This document shows positions 48,401 to 57,362 of a DNA stretch of 64,000 nt, piece by piece. The translations under genes and the position numbers were made by a program. A model generated the notes under the pieces. It was not told the origin of the DNA. It did not search any database and saw only the letters and a program-made list of their open reading frames with translations. The stretch covers positions 36,594,230 to 36,658,229 of the forward strand of contig CM051516.1 of the NCBI GenBank assembly GCA_028015205.1. The letters are read 5' to 3'. Each line of letters starts with the position of its first letter. The first letter of the stretch is position 1. The DNA comes from Mytilisepta virgata (lineage: Eukaryota > Mollusca > Bivalvia > Mytilida > Mytilidae).

Positions 48401-51400
48401 GGTAATATGTGATATTTTTATATTACTTTCAAATGAAACGCAGCAATCGGAGATTGCACATCCCCCCGCTCCCAGCAAAGTCGGAATGCACAAAGTCTGA
48501 ACCCCTCATAATTTCAAATTGCATAAATAGAGAAAAAGTTTGACACTGATCTTTGGATATCAAGAAACAACACAGAAATATGAAATTGGACTTCTACTGC
48601 TCGGACAAAGTCGAATGCAAAAGTTTTAAGATGGATAAAATTGAAATGGCCTACATCAAATGAATGTAAGTCTTAACTTGTCATGTCCATTAAATATATA
48701 TATTGTTTAGGGGTGGGGATCTCAACTGTTTTTGAGATAACTTGTAATTTTGTAAATGAGGGGGGTGGGGCCGACCCCCGGGGATGACCATTCAACTGGT
48801 CTTGTCATGCCCACTAAGAATATATATGGTTTAGGGGTGGGGATCTCAACTGTTTTTGAGATAACTTGTAATTTTGTAAATGAGGGGGGTGGGGCCGACC
48901 CCCCGGGGATGACCATTCAACTGGTCTTGTCATGCCCACTAAGAATATATATGGTTTAGGGGTGGGGATCTCAACTGTTTTAGAGATAACTTGTAATTTT
49001 CTAAATTAGGGGGTGGGGCCGACCCCCGGGGATGACCATTAAACTTGTCTTGTCATGCCCACTAAGAATATATATGGTTTAGGGGTGGGGATCTTAACTG
49101 TTTTTGAGATATCTTGTAATTTTCCAAATGAGGGGGGTGGGGCTGACCCCCGGGGGTGACCATGTAACTCGTCTTTAAATGTGGAATAAAAATATATATG
49201 GTTAAGGGGTGGGGATATGAACTGATCTTACCATATTTTGAGATTTTACATATTAGGGTGTAGCCCCACCCCCCGGGCAAAAATCAAAATTCCGAAACCT
49301 TTGGCACAGACAACTCTTCAAGTGTTACTAGTGTACCTAATTTCATGTTTCTATCTTCTACGGTGTAGGAGGAGTTCTTGGACAATCGTTTTTAGACATT
49401 TTTTAACTCCTTAGGGCATTGCCCCTAGGGGCGGGACCAAAATTTTGATACCCTCTTTCAACTTGGGAAAGGCAATATAAGTAGTGACATAAGTTCCAAT
49501 ATCCTAGCTTTAACACTTTTGGAGATATCTCCATTTATTGGATATCGCGAAATTCGTTTTTCGCTCATAATTTGGCCCCAAGGGGTCGAATTCCAATTTT
49601 AAGGGGTCTATTCCCTAGTGGGTCATATACTCTTCCATGATGCCAAATTTCAAGTTTCTATCTTTTACCGTTTCAGAGATATGCCTTGCCACTACAGACG
49701 TACGTACGTACGTACGGACGGACTGTATTACATGATCCCCCCGCTTTCGCTAAGCGGGGGGATAACAATCAATACTGAGATCCAGTATGTGTAAAGAAAC
49801 CATGTCATTCTTTTGTAAAGTCTTTAAAATAGCGGATAGTACAACACTTTTCAGACACAATATATGTACAAGTAAAAAAAAACTGACTAGCAAGTGAAAC
49901 AGCTTTTCCGAACACTTATGCTCTAGAACACCGTATTTACTTGTTTCAACTTCTCACGTTTTAAGGCTTTTCAAAATGATCATGGTCATCTCATAAAATA
50001 GGGTGTATTGTAGAATGGTTTATTTAATACTCTATCGATACATCCTTCTGATTAATAAAAGACAAATGTAGAAGAAACCAATAGATATCCACTAGTATCA
50101 CTTTCTAATAACTGAGATATACCCGTATTAGCGAATCTGAATCATCATTTCGGGATATAAACTTACAATTGACTTACCAGGTTCAGAACAACCCTTGCTA
50201 TTACACAAATCACTGGTACAACATTCAAGGCATTTAACTGTTATGTTTTGACCAGATGCACTGCATAGCTAAAGAAATACACTCTTTTCATTTAACAAAA
50301 CCAAACACAAAATCATAAATGAAATCACTTCGTTGTTCTTTTATCTAAAGCGAATGTTTAAATGAAACTTTAAGTCATTTTGATACATAGAAATCCAGTG
50401 TTTGTAATTTCAATTTTGATGAATTTTGCGTTGTTGTACATTTAACTCTCATTATCTCAAAATCCCTGGAATTTCAAACAAATTGCTTGTAACTAAGTTA
50501 AGATATTGCACTATATTTACTCCTGATAGGTTATCTCAAATTATATTTAAAAGTTTTATTAAATTTAAGATTAGGACATTCATGTGTGTATCTATATGTT
50601 ATTTTTTCCCCATCCATCTACTGAATTTGAAATCTTCAATCTGTTACTTTTTTAAAGATTTTTATGTTGTTACCTGTGTTGACCTACATCCTAAACTGTA
50701 AACTGGGTCATCAAACTTGTCAACAGTTTGTTCTATGCCACAAGACTGTAATAAAATACATTGTATATTCAAAACTAATTTTGTTTATCAACATTTTTAT
50801 TTTCCAATTCCTTATAAACACTTCATTATATTAAAGCATGTCGCTTGCGCAAAGCTTTGCCCTTGGATAGCTTTACCGTTTTGATCGGTTTAGAATTTGA
50901 ATTCTATGTTTAATATTTTTGGCTATTTTGTCGGATTATCATTTTTTGTCGAGCCTGCGACTTAAGTCACAGAAAGTTCGACATAGGGATAGTGATCCGG
51001 CGGCAGCGGCGGCGTTAACTTCTTAAAAGCTTTATATTTTAGAAGGTGGAAGACCTGGATGCTTTATACTTTGTATATAGATGCCTTATGTTACGAAGTT
51101 TCCGTCTGTCATATGTACATTGTCCTTGACCTCATTTTCATGGTTCAGTGACTACTTGAAAAAAAGTTGGGATTTTTGGTAATGTTAATTTCTCTCTTAT
51201 TCTGAGTAAAAGGATAGCTATATTTGGTGTGTGCGTACCTTACAAGGTCCTCATACCCGTCAAACAGTTTTCAATTAACCTCGACCCCATTTCAAGGATC
51301 AGTGAACAAGGTTAAGTTTTGGTGGTCAAGTCCATATCTCAGATACTATAAGCAATAGGTCTAGTATGTTTGGTGTATGGAAGAATTGTAAGGTGTACAT

Positions 51401-53597
51401 GTACAACTGGCAGGTGTCATCTGACCTTGACCTCATTTTCATGGTTCAGTGGTTATAGTTAAGTTTTTGTGTTTTGGCCTGTTTTTCGAATACTGTATGC
51501 AATAGGTCTACTATATTTGGTTGATAATAATAACTTTCTTTTTCAGTATTTTTAATGTTTTCATAACTCACTAAAGATGTAAATTTATCACTGTTCAGCA
51601 CCTTCAAAAGCTTGTGTTTAAATATTCTTCTTGTATTAAAATATAACAATCATACTATCATTGTTCACTGCCATCTTTAGTTACAATAATCAATATCAAT
51701 GGTATATCTCTATTAAAGTTATTTCACTCTTAACCACAGTTATCCAGCATATCTTCATATAGCGAATAATAACCTATACAATTAGTAGTATGAAGACACT
51801 ATTATAGTTGTCTTCAGCAGGCCTGGCAGCGACTTTAGCGCTCATACAGGCATCAGCAACATTGACATTATCTCATTATTTACAGCTTTAAATTTATAGT
51901 TTATGTCTGATAGCATTTACTTTCATTAGAAATATACGACAGGCGAGACATTTTTGTGTGCCCACTCTTGTGTTCTTAAGCATAGTTATTCAGTAGTAAA
52001 TCAACGAAATTTGAATACCGTGTGCATCAAAATTGATACTTTAGGATATTGAAAAAATGTTATTCTTCCTATATAATATGGTAAATATCTCCAACGATTT
52101 GAAGACATGGTGCAAAATACAATTCTTTGATACCAATTTTGATGCATATTTCGTCGATTTATGACTCATCAGCTGGGCTCAAGTGTTGAAACCCAAAGCA
52201 ACAATCGAAAACGCTGAAGAACAAAGTGAACATTGCCAAAATAACCATAAACTGTGAAGCCAAAACCATCTAAAAACAAATCTGTGCATGAGTGAGACAC
52301 TCCTTAGTTTTCACAAATTTTACAATTTTGTAACAGTAAATTTTAAGTACATGTATCAATTTCGGGCTTTTAGTATCAGCGATGGATATACATTAAACAA
52401 TAAATACTCTTGATTTAATGTTTTTAATAAAATAATCGAGGAAAGGCAGAAAAAAATCATTGCAGATGCATTCATTTTCTTTTCTTAACTTTATCACTAC
52501 CGGCATTTTGATATTTGAAACCAGTGGCTCAGAATTAGAAATTAAATGCAAATCCTTTCAAAATCCCTGTATTTGAACAGCTAGAAAAGTGCAATAATTG
52601 TTTCTGTTATTGTAGATGAAAGAGTGTTTATCGTTTAGCAATACAATAATCCATATAGAACGTAACAAACATTTAGCGTACAATAGTCCATGCAGTACTG
52701 CAATAAAAATTGACCTCATTTATTTAGAAAATAGACTAACTTTACATTTGAAAGATCTTCCTATACGATAAAAATTTCATTGAATTAATATTGAGGAATA
52801 TTGTCCCCAGCAAAATAATCTATGCAGTCTCAAGCTCGTGCAATTAATTAGTTTACTATTGACAGTCTACCTCAATATTAATGCAATATTTTCTGATATG
52901 TGGTTGTTAGTAATCAATAATCACATTAAAATGAATTTTTAACTCATTTCACCACAGTTATGTGTCGCCCTATGATATTCGACAGGGCTTTCATGTTAGT
53001 CTTGAGTATAAAAGGTTTTCTTAAGAATTGCATGTGTAGAAATGCAGAATTAAATGTATGGCAGTGTTTATGGAAAGATAAGCTAATTGCAAGGACACGT
53101 GTCGTGTAAAGTTAAGTCAAATCTACCTCTCCTGCACTGCAGACTTCAACGTGTTCACAGAATCTTGGGTGAGCTATGTCTGGACAGTTCAAACAAACAA
53201 GACCTACAAGTATTACAAAGGTACTGTGCTATATTTGGACAGTTCAAACATACACGACCTACAAATATTATACTATGTCTTTTTCTTCATTCAATAAGAG
53301 GTTAAAATTTTAAAATTTATAGAATATTTTGGTTTATTTGTTTTTTTAAACGAATCGAAAGACAGTTAAGTTATAGATAAGGCCCAAATGAAGATATCTT
53401 TTTTCTTTTACCTTCTCTGGAATATAAATTATCTATAATTTCGTGATAATTTTGTCAAATATAAATAAATTTTGTTCTAATGAATTCCATTTATAGACTT
53501 TAGGAAATGTTTATATTCAAGAAATAAAATGTTACGAATCTTAAATTAGACGACTTACCCGAGGACAGAGAAAGGCAAAGGGTTGTTGACAGTAAAT
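36344..53597 (-). CDS. Signal peptide - LU - LU - MAM - MAM protein (13 exons read)
   Basis: Exons in transcript order: 53,559-53,597; 53,127-53,203; 50,674-50,745; 50,178-50,268; 47,738-47,832; 45,840-45,908; 43,750-43,963; 42,956-43,196; 42,154-42,367; 40,665-40,878; 38,960-39,197; 38,218-38,431; 36,344-36,442. Every junction has GT and AG and every phase matches, giving about 625 codons without a stop. Product: hydrophobic leader, two three-finger LU (Ly6/uPAR) domains, a Thr-rich linker, MAM domain 1, a Thr-rich linker, MAM domain 2. MAM and LU domains mediate extracellular adhesion or recognition, so a secreted or surface protein is expected. The exon with the start codon was not found. 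The last exon may end at TAA (36,344-36,346) or splice on at GTAATG (36,349-36,354) to further modules. I know no named protein with this layout. Confidence 0.8.
36688..36835 (+). repeat. Dispersed repeat (CCTGGTTTTTATAGGAGTT family), copy 1
   Basis: Shares CCTGGTTTTTATAGGAGTT, TTGTTCATTG and TTTGTCTTCCCGG with 44,370-44,525 in the same orientation. Non-coding, in the region beyond the MAM gene's last exon. Confidence 0.7.
37730..38010 (-). mobile_element. tRNA-derived SINE, copy 1
   Basis: On the minus strand the head contains GTGGGTTCGATCCCTGG (Pol III B box). It is followed by a body that matches the SINE at 57,014-57,362 (TACTGCTTCTTCGCCGAG against TGCTGCTTCTCCGCCAAG; CTAGTACAAAGAAGGG against CTAGTACAAAGCAGGG). 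It lies between exon 12 and exon 13 of the MAM gene, in the same orientation. Confidence 0.75.
38218..38431 (-). CDS. Exon 12: middle of MAM domain 2
   Basis: 214 nt, phase 2 to 0. Contains KGQCLSFWYHMYGVTVGSLK, the MAM core with the conserved CLSFWYHMYG, then LGRPICSVTG. Donor GTAAGT, acceptor TTCTATAG. Confidence 0.85.
38738..38757. repeat. Poly-C tract (20 bp)
   Basis: Uninterrupted run of 20 C in an intron of the MAM gene; length may be uncertain in the assembly. Confidence 0.9.
38960..39197 (-). CDS. Exon 11: linker end and start of MAM domain 2
   Basis: 238 nt, phase 1 to 2. Contains INCDFERGDICNYQQ (MAM start, CxFExxxxC), WQRNSGRTNS, GPTNDHT and GHYMYLESS. Acceptor CATTTTCAG, donor GTATAT. 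Confidence 0.85.
39437..39587. mobile_element. Short hairpin MITE in an intron
   Basis: Left half GGAATAACGGTGTT...TACATGCGTAAA...CTGTCGCAAAT mirrors the right half ATTTGCGACAG...TTTACGCATGCA...AACACGGTTATTCC. About 150 bp. No clear target duplication. Confidence 0.6.
40055..40345 (+). repeat. Dispersed repeat (GGGGCCAGCTGAAG family), plus-strand copy
   Basis: Contains CCAAGTCAGGAACCTCTAG, TTTAGGGGCCAGCTGAAGCC, GCCTCCGG, CTCGCTGCGTTGAAGACCC and GACACATTCCCCGTTTCCAT. The same order is found on the opposite strand at 46,018-46,275. Both copies are in introns of the LU-MAM gene. Confidence 0.8.
40665..40878 (-). CDS. Exon 10: end of MAM domain 1 and Thr-rich linker
   Basis: 214 nt, phase 0 to 1. 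IVFEGTEGDGYMGDIAIDDV and GCPC close MAM 1, then a run of Thr/Pro/Val (TTTTTSTTTVTTVPTT), likely O-glycosylated, leads into MAM 2. Donor GTACAT. Confidence 0.85.
42154..42367 (-). CDS. Exon 9: middle of MAM domain 1
   Basis: 214 nt, phase 2 to 0, the same length and phases as exon 12. Contains CPGQCLSFWYHMYGVTIGTL and SLSGDQGNTW. Donor GTAAGT, acceptor CTTATTTAG. Confidence 0.85.
42758..42920. mobile_element. MITE with CAGTCAAACCTG end, intronic copy
   Basis: TA then CAGTCAAACCTGAGTATAAA at 42,758 and GTAGGTTTGCCTC then TA at the right. Related to 16,901-17,078 and 26,807-27,311 but more diverged. It sits about 35 bp past the donor of exon 8. Confidence 0.6.
42956..43196 (-). CDS. Exon 8: linker end and start of MAM domain 1
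   Basis: 241 nt, phase 1 to 2. Contains CPQAQTSTPINSPVNCNFES (MAM opening), ICLYTQD, DWRRHTGMTSSLNTGPSADH and GHYMYIETS. Acceptor TTTTGTAAAG, donor GTTTGA. Confidence 0.85.
43750..43963 (-). CDS. Exon 7: end of LU domain 2 and Thr-rich linker
   Basis: 214 nt, phase 0 to 1. Starts VCNTNVGAIFGKRHVQRSEA, then IKCCSGGLCND, the CC....CN signature that ends LU domains, then a Thr/Pro-rich linker (KPLTTKPTETPTQITT). Equivalent in phase and layout to the pseudogene exon at 29,681-29,897. Confidence 0.85.
44220..44525 (+). repeat. Dispersed repeat (CCTGGTTTTTATAGGAGTT family), copy 2
   Basis: Longer relative of 36,688-36,835; here preceded by CACGACGGGTGCCGTATACG and GGAGCACCTGGGTTCACTCC. Intronic, opposite in strand to the host gene. 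Confidence 0.7.
45840..45908 (-). CDS. Exon 6: middle of LU domain 2
   Basis: 69-nt phase-0 exon, easy to miss. Acceptor TCTTTCACCTAG, donor GTGAGT. Begins LCFTKAEYRNTEEYF and ends TGCMDKH. Its length, phase and two cysteines match 28,428-28,496 and 50,674-50,745. Confidence 0.8.
46018..46275 (-). repeat. Dispersed repeat (GGGGCCAGCTGAAG family), minus-strand copy
   Basis: Reverse complement of the repeat at 40,055-40,345, with ATGGAAACGGGGGATGTGTC, GGAGGCGGGCTTCAGCTGGC and TAGAGGTTCCTGACTTGG. The two copies could pair in the pre-mRNA. Confidence 0.8.
46700..47450 (-). mobile_element. Reverse-transcriptase relic in an intron
   Basis: On the minus strand YLDDTLD (47,260-47,280) is followed by NEHCPFLDLDIYISNGKLNT and KIYDKRDDFSFPIVNYPFL, the order of an RT catalytic motif and the downstream FLD block. 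A stop and frameshifts interrupt it. The exact element class was not determined. Confidence 0.65.
47738..47832 (-). CDS. Exon 5: start of LU domain 2
   Basis: 95 nt, phase 1 to 0. Reads NVCYRCDGTLKAEACHKISF then CKQDE, with the CxxC opening and two more cysteines of an LU domain. Acceptor TATTTTCAG, donor GTAAAA. Confidence 0.85.
48118..48230 (-). repeat. Dispersed repeat (AACTCCGGAGAACAACGAAG family), minus-strand copy
   Basis: Contains GTCTTGTCTTCGTTCTTCTC, CCGGACTTTGTCAGT and CTTTGGTATTTCTTGACTTT, the reverse of 33,650-33,770. Confidence 0.7.
48705..49265. repeat. Tandem repeat, 124-bp unit, about 4.5 copies
   Basis: GTTTAGGGGTGGGGATCT-type starts at 48,705, 48,829, 48,954, 49,077 and 49,201. 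Each unit includes GGGGTGGGGCCGACCCC, then GACCATTCAACTGGTCTTG. Reading frames over it are repeat artefacts. Confidence 0.92.
49735..49763. repeat. Perfect 12-bp inverted repeat (hairpin)
   Basis: ATCCCCCCGCTT, a 5-nt loop TCGCT, then AAGCGGGGGGAT. GC-rich stem at the right edge of the candidate element, immediately after an ACGT run. Confidence 0.9.
50178..50268 (-). CDS. Exon 4: end of LU domain 1
   Basis: 91 nt, phase 0 to 1. LCSASGQNITVKCLECCTSD then LCNSKGCSEP, with the CC....CN signature. Acceptor TTTCTTTAG, donor GTAAGT. Confidence 0.85.
50674..50745 (-). CDS. Exon 3: middle of LU domain 1
   Basis: 72-nt phase-0 exon. SCGIEQTVDKFDDPVYSLGC then RSTQ. Acceptor TTTATTACAG, donor GTAACA. 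Confidence 0.82.
50945..51530. repeat. Bivalve-type repeat with internal ~150-bp periodicity
   Basis: Begins TCGAGCCTGCGACTTAAGTC and contains CCTTGACCTCATTTTCATGG at about 51,123 and 51,424, with a diverged version (TCGACCCCATTTCAAGGATC) at about 51,281. Non-coding, in the intron between exons 2 and 3. Confidence 0.7.
52125..52330. repeat. Dispersed repeat (TTTTGATGCA...ATTTCGTCGATT family)
   Basis: TACCAATTTTGATGCATATTTCGTCG, written here in two parts as TACCAATTTTGATGCA and TATTTCGTCGAT, then GACTCATCAG and AAAACCATCTAAAAACA. Related copies: 1527-1730, 19,097-19,290, partly 13,709-13,780 and 16,128-16,230. Confidence 0.7.
53127..53203 (-). CDS. Exon 2: start of LU domain 1
   Basis: 77 nt, phase 1 to 0. 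LVCLNCPDIAHPRFCEHVEV then CSAGE: CxxC opening and two further cysteines. Acceptor AATACTTGTAG, donor GTAGAT. A partial duplicate of the acceptor and exon start lies just upstream at 53,204-53,258. Confidence 0.82.
53559..53597 (-). CDS. Exon 1 or 2: signal-peptide exon of the LU-MAM gene
   Basis: 39-nt exon between TAATTTCAG and GTAAGT. In the phase needed by the next exon it reads LLSTTLCLSLSSG, a hydrophobic signal-peptide core followed by small residues. It starts two bases into a codon, so a short upstream exon must supply the Met; that exon was not found. Confidence 0.65.
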
Positions 53598-55092
53598 CTG
53601 AAATTATTAAACTCCAGTGCAATGGAATTTATGTAAAACAATAATCCTATTCCCTACTTGCAGACCTCGGGATGCATACGCATTTTATAATTTCTTGACA
53701 GAGTTATCGTTCCTCACAGCAGGTGTGATTTCGAAGTCACTCGTGGCATTTCGCCAGAATTGAATGAAAAGGATTGAGTAGTTCGAACGAAAAATGGAAT
53801 TCCTTACAAACAATATTAACTGTGCAATCGAGAACTTGGGGCTTTTCCATTGTTTTCACTGGTAAGACATTGAAAATTTTCATGCGTATCCCAACTACAT
53901 AAAATTGACAGCACATCCTAACCTTTCGGGGGTTTCTGTTTTATCATTCGGATTGAAAAATAAATCAGCGTTTTCCTAGTGAGACACCTGCTGTAAAGAA
54001 CGAAAACACTTTTCGGGATAGTCAACTGCAAGTCAGGAATATAAGCTAAGTGTCGTGGTGTTACTTTAATTAGCATTCACGTGGTAAAAAGTTGTGTGTA
54101 ATCTACGAACGCCTAGAAGGGATTTCTTCTTTCTTATTCCAAATTCGTAATGTTTAATTCTTAATTGTAGATATCCAGCCTTAATTCTTATTCTTACTTC
54201 TTAATTTTTAATACTTGATACTTAATTCATAATATTTAATTTTAAAAACTAAATTATTAAAACTTAATTCTAAATACTTAATTCTTAATACTTAAATCAC
54301 TCTGGAAGCATCTAGAATACATCAAAATCGAGAAACAGAAATTTGAGTGTTATGAATTGTATGCTTTACTACGTGGGAGAGGGAATTGATGAAAGAATAT
54401 TTATAGAAAGATGTGTATTATTTAATATTTTAAAGATTATCTTTTAGAACTTACCTCTGCCTTACTCACTTTAATTGCAAATTGTCAATGGAAATTTATC
54501 TGCAACAAATTGAAACTATTATTTTGTTCCTCGTTTTCGTGATATTAATATTATTTAGTATGTATGTACATGCTATTGAATCTTCGGGATGTTAATTGCA
54601 AATAAAGTTATGAGGTATAAGAATAAAAACTTTCAACATACCATTTTGTTTTCCCGTACATGTAATTTAAATGCAAGTTGATGTCTTTTTCAGTGACATT
54701 TACCATGTCTACTAAATATTTTTCACCAAAAGGAAACGGGACCATATAATACTTTTATTACTATTTTATTTCCTGACCCAATGCGTTTAGTGCTCTCATT
54801 CATAGTTAACCCATATTTGCCCCAGATTCCAATCCTTACCAATGTAAAGGACTTCAATCAACATCGCTTGTATATTTTCGTGGGTAATATAAATGGAATT
54901 AATTAAAAGGGATAAAATAAAAAAAATATACGAAAATCGTATTTAATATAAAAACATATGCTATTTTATAAGAGAAGGCGTTCAGGAAATGTCATTGGTT
55001 TATCATACGTAGTTGACCAGAAGATTGGTCAAGGGAAAAATAAAGCCGTTTTCGTTGGAACCTCAATGTCTGGATGAAGGATGCTTAACACC

Positions 55093-55525
55093 TCAACACG
55101 CTAATTCTGTGTGGTTTTGTAAACCATAAATTTCGAGACCGAACCTATCATCTAAAACATTAATTGCTGTACCATAATCACATGTTTTATATACCGATGG
55201 ATTAAAAATTATCATAACCATCAATATATCATACAAAATTAGTTTCAGGGACACAGTATTTTCGACGAAGTAATCTATGGTTCTTTCTTCTCCATCCGGA
55301 TCCATGAGCCAACAAAGTTCAAGAATTGTGTCTCTTTTAACATGGAGCTTATATACCGTTAGAAGCCTTCTCCTCATGGTTCTATATTCGGGACATGCAC
55401 CACTACCATTAAGTTCTTTGTCAATTGCGGTAATTACTTCAGCTAAAGAAGACTCTTCTCTGGTTTTTCTTCTTCTGGGAAGTCCAGAAATGTGCTTGAA
55501 ATGACGATAGCTTATAATGAAATTG
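55093..55525 (-). pseudogene. IS3EU-like transposase remnant
   Basis: Minus-strand frame containing ISYRHFKHISGLPRRRKTRE (HTH-like), then VITAIDKELNGSGACPEYRT, then MRRRLLTVYKLHVKRDTILE and LCWLMDPDGEER. This order (GYRxM...VxRDTVxxLLxxLDPDGVE) is that of the N-terminal half of animal IS3EU transposases, which carry an rve-type DDE integrase core. The catalytic core is missing: after DPDGEER the frame moves to an unrelated-looking tail ending YGLQNHTELAC and a stop at 55,093, consistent with an internal deletion. Assignment rests on remembered family patterns. Confidence 0.6.
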
Positions 55526-55854
55526 TGGGTACTTGATAGGGGGGCCAGCTTTTCTTAGTATGAATACTGTACGTCAAAATATTGCTTTATTAGTTCCTAA
55601 CGGTACATATTCTGCGAAAGTGCTGGATGATATTCTGATTGCAAGGCGATACTCGGAAATTTATAATTCATCTTATTCAATACTATAATGAGCACTTTTT
55701 TAGAGGAATTACATATGATTCATTCAGATCTGGTGGCAGGCTTTTTTGTTTTTTCCTATTTATAATCTATTTCGAGTGACAATCTCTTTCACACTATAGG
55801 CATTCTTTTTTTTTGCAATGCATTGTTTTCAACAGAATGCAATTAAATAAAGTC

Positions 55855-55985
55855 AAGACATACCAAAAGAAGGAGGGGAAATTCGAAAAACTGACAAACT
55901 CCGGAGAACAACGAAGACAAGACCAAACCAATACAAACACTACACTTAAAAACTAAAAATATATGAACAATAAGGACCCCACCAA
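55855..55985 (+). repeat. Dispersed repeat (AACTCCGGAGAACAACGAAG family) nested in the IS3EU-like element
   Basis: AACTGACAAACTCCGGAGAA, CAACGAAGACAAGACCAAAC and AGGACCCCACCAACGA, as in 33,650-33,800. Confidence 0.75.
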
Positions 55986-57013
55986 CGAGTTCTTTATCAC
56001 GAAACTTGCATTTCAATTAAGGACACGAGAGAAACAAATTTTATGTTTAAAGTTTTTATTCTAATAACTCATAACTTTGTTTGAAATTAACATCCAGAAG
56101 AACCAATAGCATGTACATACATAATAAAATATTAATATCACGAAAACAAGGAACAAAATAATCGTTTCAATTTGTTGCAGATAAATTTCCATTGACAATT
56201 TGCAATTAAAATCAGACAGGCAGAGGTGTAAAGTTCTAAAAGATAGCCTTCAAAATATTAAATAATACTGACCTTTGTATAAATATTCTTTCGTCAATTT
56301 CCTTTCCCACGTTAAGTAAAGCATACAATTCATGGCACTCAAATTTCTGTTTCTCGATTTTGATGTCTTCTAGAGGGATAGGTTTACCTCGAGTTTTTAA
56401 TAAAAATATTCAGAATTAAGTATTCAGAGTTAAGTATAAAGAATTAAGAATCAAGTATTTAGAATTAAGAATCAAGTATTAAGAATTAAATATAAAGTTT
56501 TAGGAATTAAGAATTAAGAATGAAGAAGTTCCCCTAGGCTTGATATTTTGAGTTTAGAATTAAGAATTACGAATTAAGAACTAAGAATCCCCTCTAGCAT
56601 GTCTAGGCTTTCGTAGTAATCTGCCAGTCTTTGATGAGTTTATAAATATAAACATAATCAAATCCTATGTACAGTCTCGTTAGAGTCCTCCATCAATAAA
56701 TGGAGACAGCAGTCCATGTACTCTGTTTTAATATTATTATTATTATTATTATTATATAATGTTAACATTATTTATATATTTATCTATTATAAAACATGAC
56801 CAGTTGAAGTTGCTATTATTCCGATACTAGCGTGGAATTGAAACTTTAATAATTCAATGTTATAAGAATGCTAAATATGATGCATACCAAACTTTATACT
56901 CATTAATAATACATGTTTTATCATTGCAAATTTGATTGACGGCTACAGTGAAACTGATACTTCAATAATTTAAATCAATAAGAATGTTTGATACCTCTGT
57001 CCTTATTCTAGTT

Positions 57014-57362
57014 TTGATGGATGGATGGATGAATTATTGTTTAATGTCCAGTGGCAACCAGGTGCATATCAGGACGAGAACATGTTGATATGATAATGAA
57101 TATGATCCCTGCTTTGTACTAGACCGACACGCTAAGTCGGATTTTTAATGTTCTAGCTCCGCAGAAAGACATATCCCCTCACTCGGACACATTATACTGA
57201 CTCCGAGCCGACCAGTCTTTGCTCTTACTCCTAGATGCCGCGTGCTTGGCGGAGAAGCAGCAAATACCTATTTAAATGTCTTTGGTTTGACCCGGCCGGG
57301 GATCGAACCAGCGACCTTCCGCACTCTGGGTGAGCGCGCTACCACGAGACCACCGAGGCGGT
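57014..57362 (-). mobile_element. tRNA-derived SINE, copy 2
   Basis: On the minus strand the head reads GGTGGTCTCGTGGTAGCGCG (A-box region) and CTGGTTCGATCCCCGGCC (B box), a tRNA-like start. The body ends with ACATTAAACAATAATTCATC and a tail of ATCC units (57,014-57,032). A more diverged copy is at 37,730-38,010. Confidence 0.85.

Larger units (their letters stand above)
48459..49763. mobile_element. Candidate non-autonomous element with hairpin ends and internal tandem repeat
   Basis: The left boundary ATCCCCCCGCTCCCAGCAAAG (from about 48,459) matches, inverted, the right boundary, where ATCCCCCCGCTT is part of a perfect hairpin at 49,735-49,763. Inside are 4.5 copies of a 124-bp repeat (48,705-49,265), then about 470 bp of unique sequence ending in an ACGTACGTACGTACG run. 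No ORF of note and no clear target duplication. Boundaries are therefore tentative. Confidence 0.5.
54104..56615. mobile_element. DNA transposon with ~550-bp inverted arms, IS3EU-like, 6-bp target duplication
   Basis: GTAATC flanks it exactly at 54,098-54,103 and 56,616-56,621. The ends TACGAACGCCTAGAAGGGAT and, inverted, TACGAAAGCCTAGACATGCT are followed by arrays of ATTCTTAAT-type units (54,120-54,300 and 56,395-56,600). The arms continue as long imperfect inverted copies (for example ATCGAGAAACAGAAATTTGA at about 54,339 against its reverse at 56,340; CAATTTGTTGCAGATAAATT at 56,170 against its reverse at about 54,500). The 1.4-kb centre holds a minus-strand transposase fragment and a nested dispersed repeat (55,855-55,985). 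It is a deletion derivative, not autonomous. Confidence 0.82.

Noticed and set aside
48705..49280. Evenly spaced GC-rich units resembling a CRISPR array at first sight
   Set aside because: Units are 124-bp tandem repeats without unique spacers, in a eukaryotic genome.
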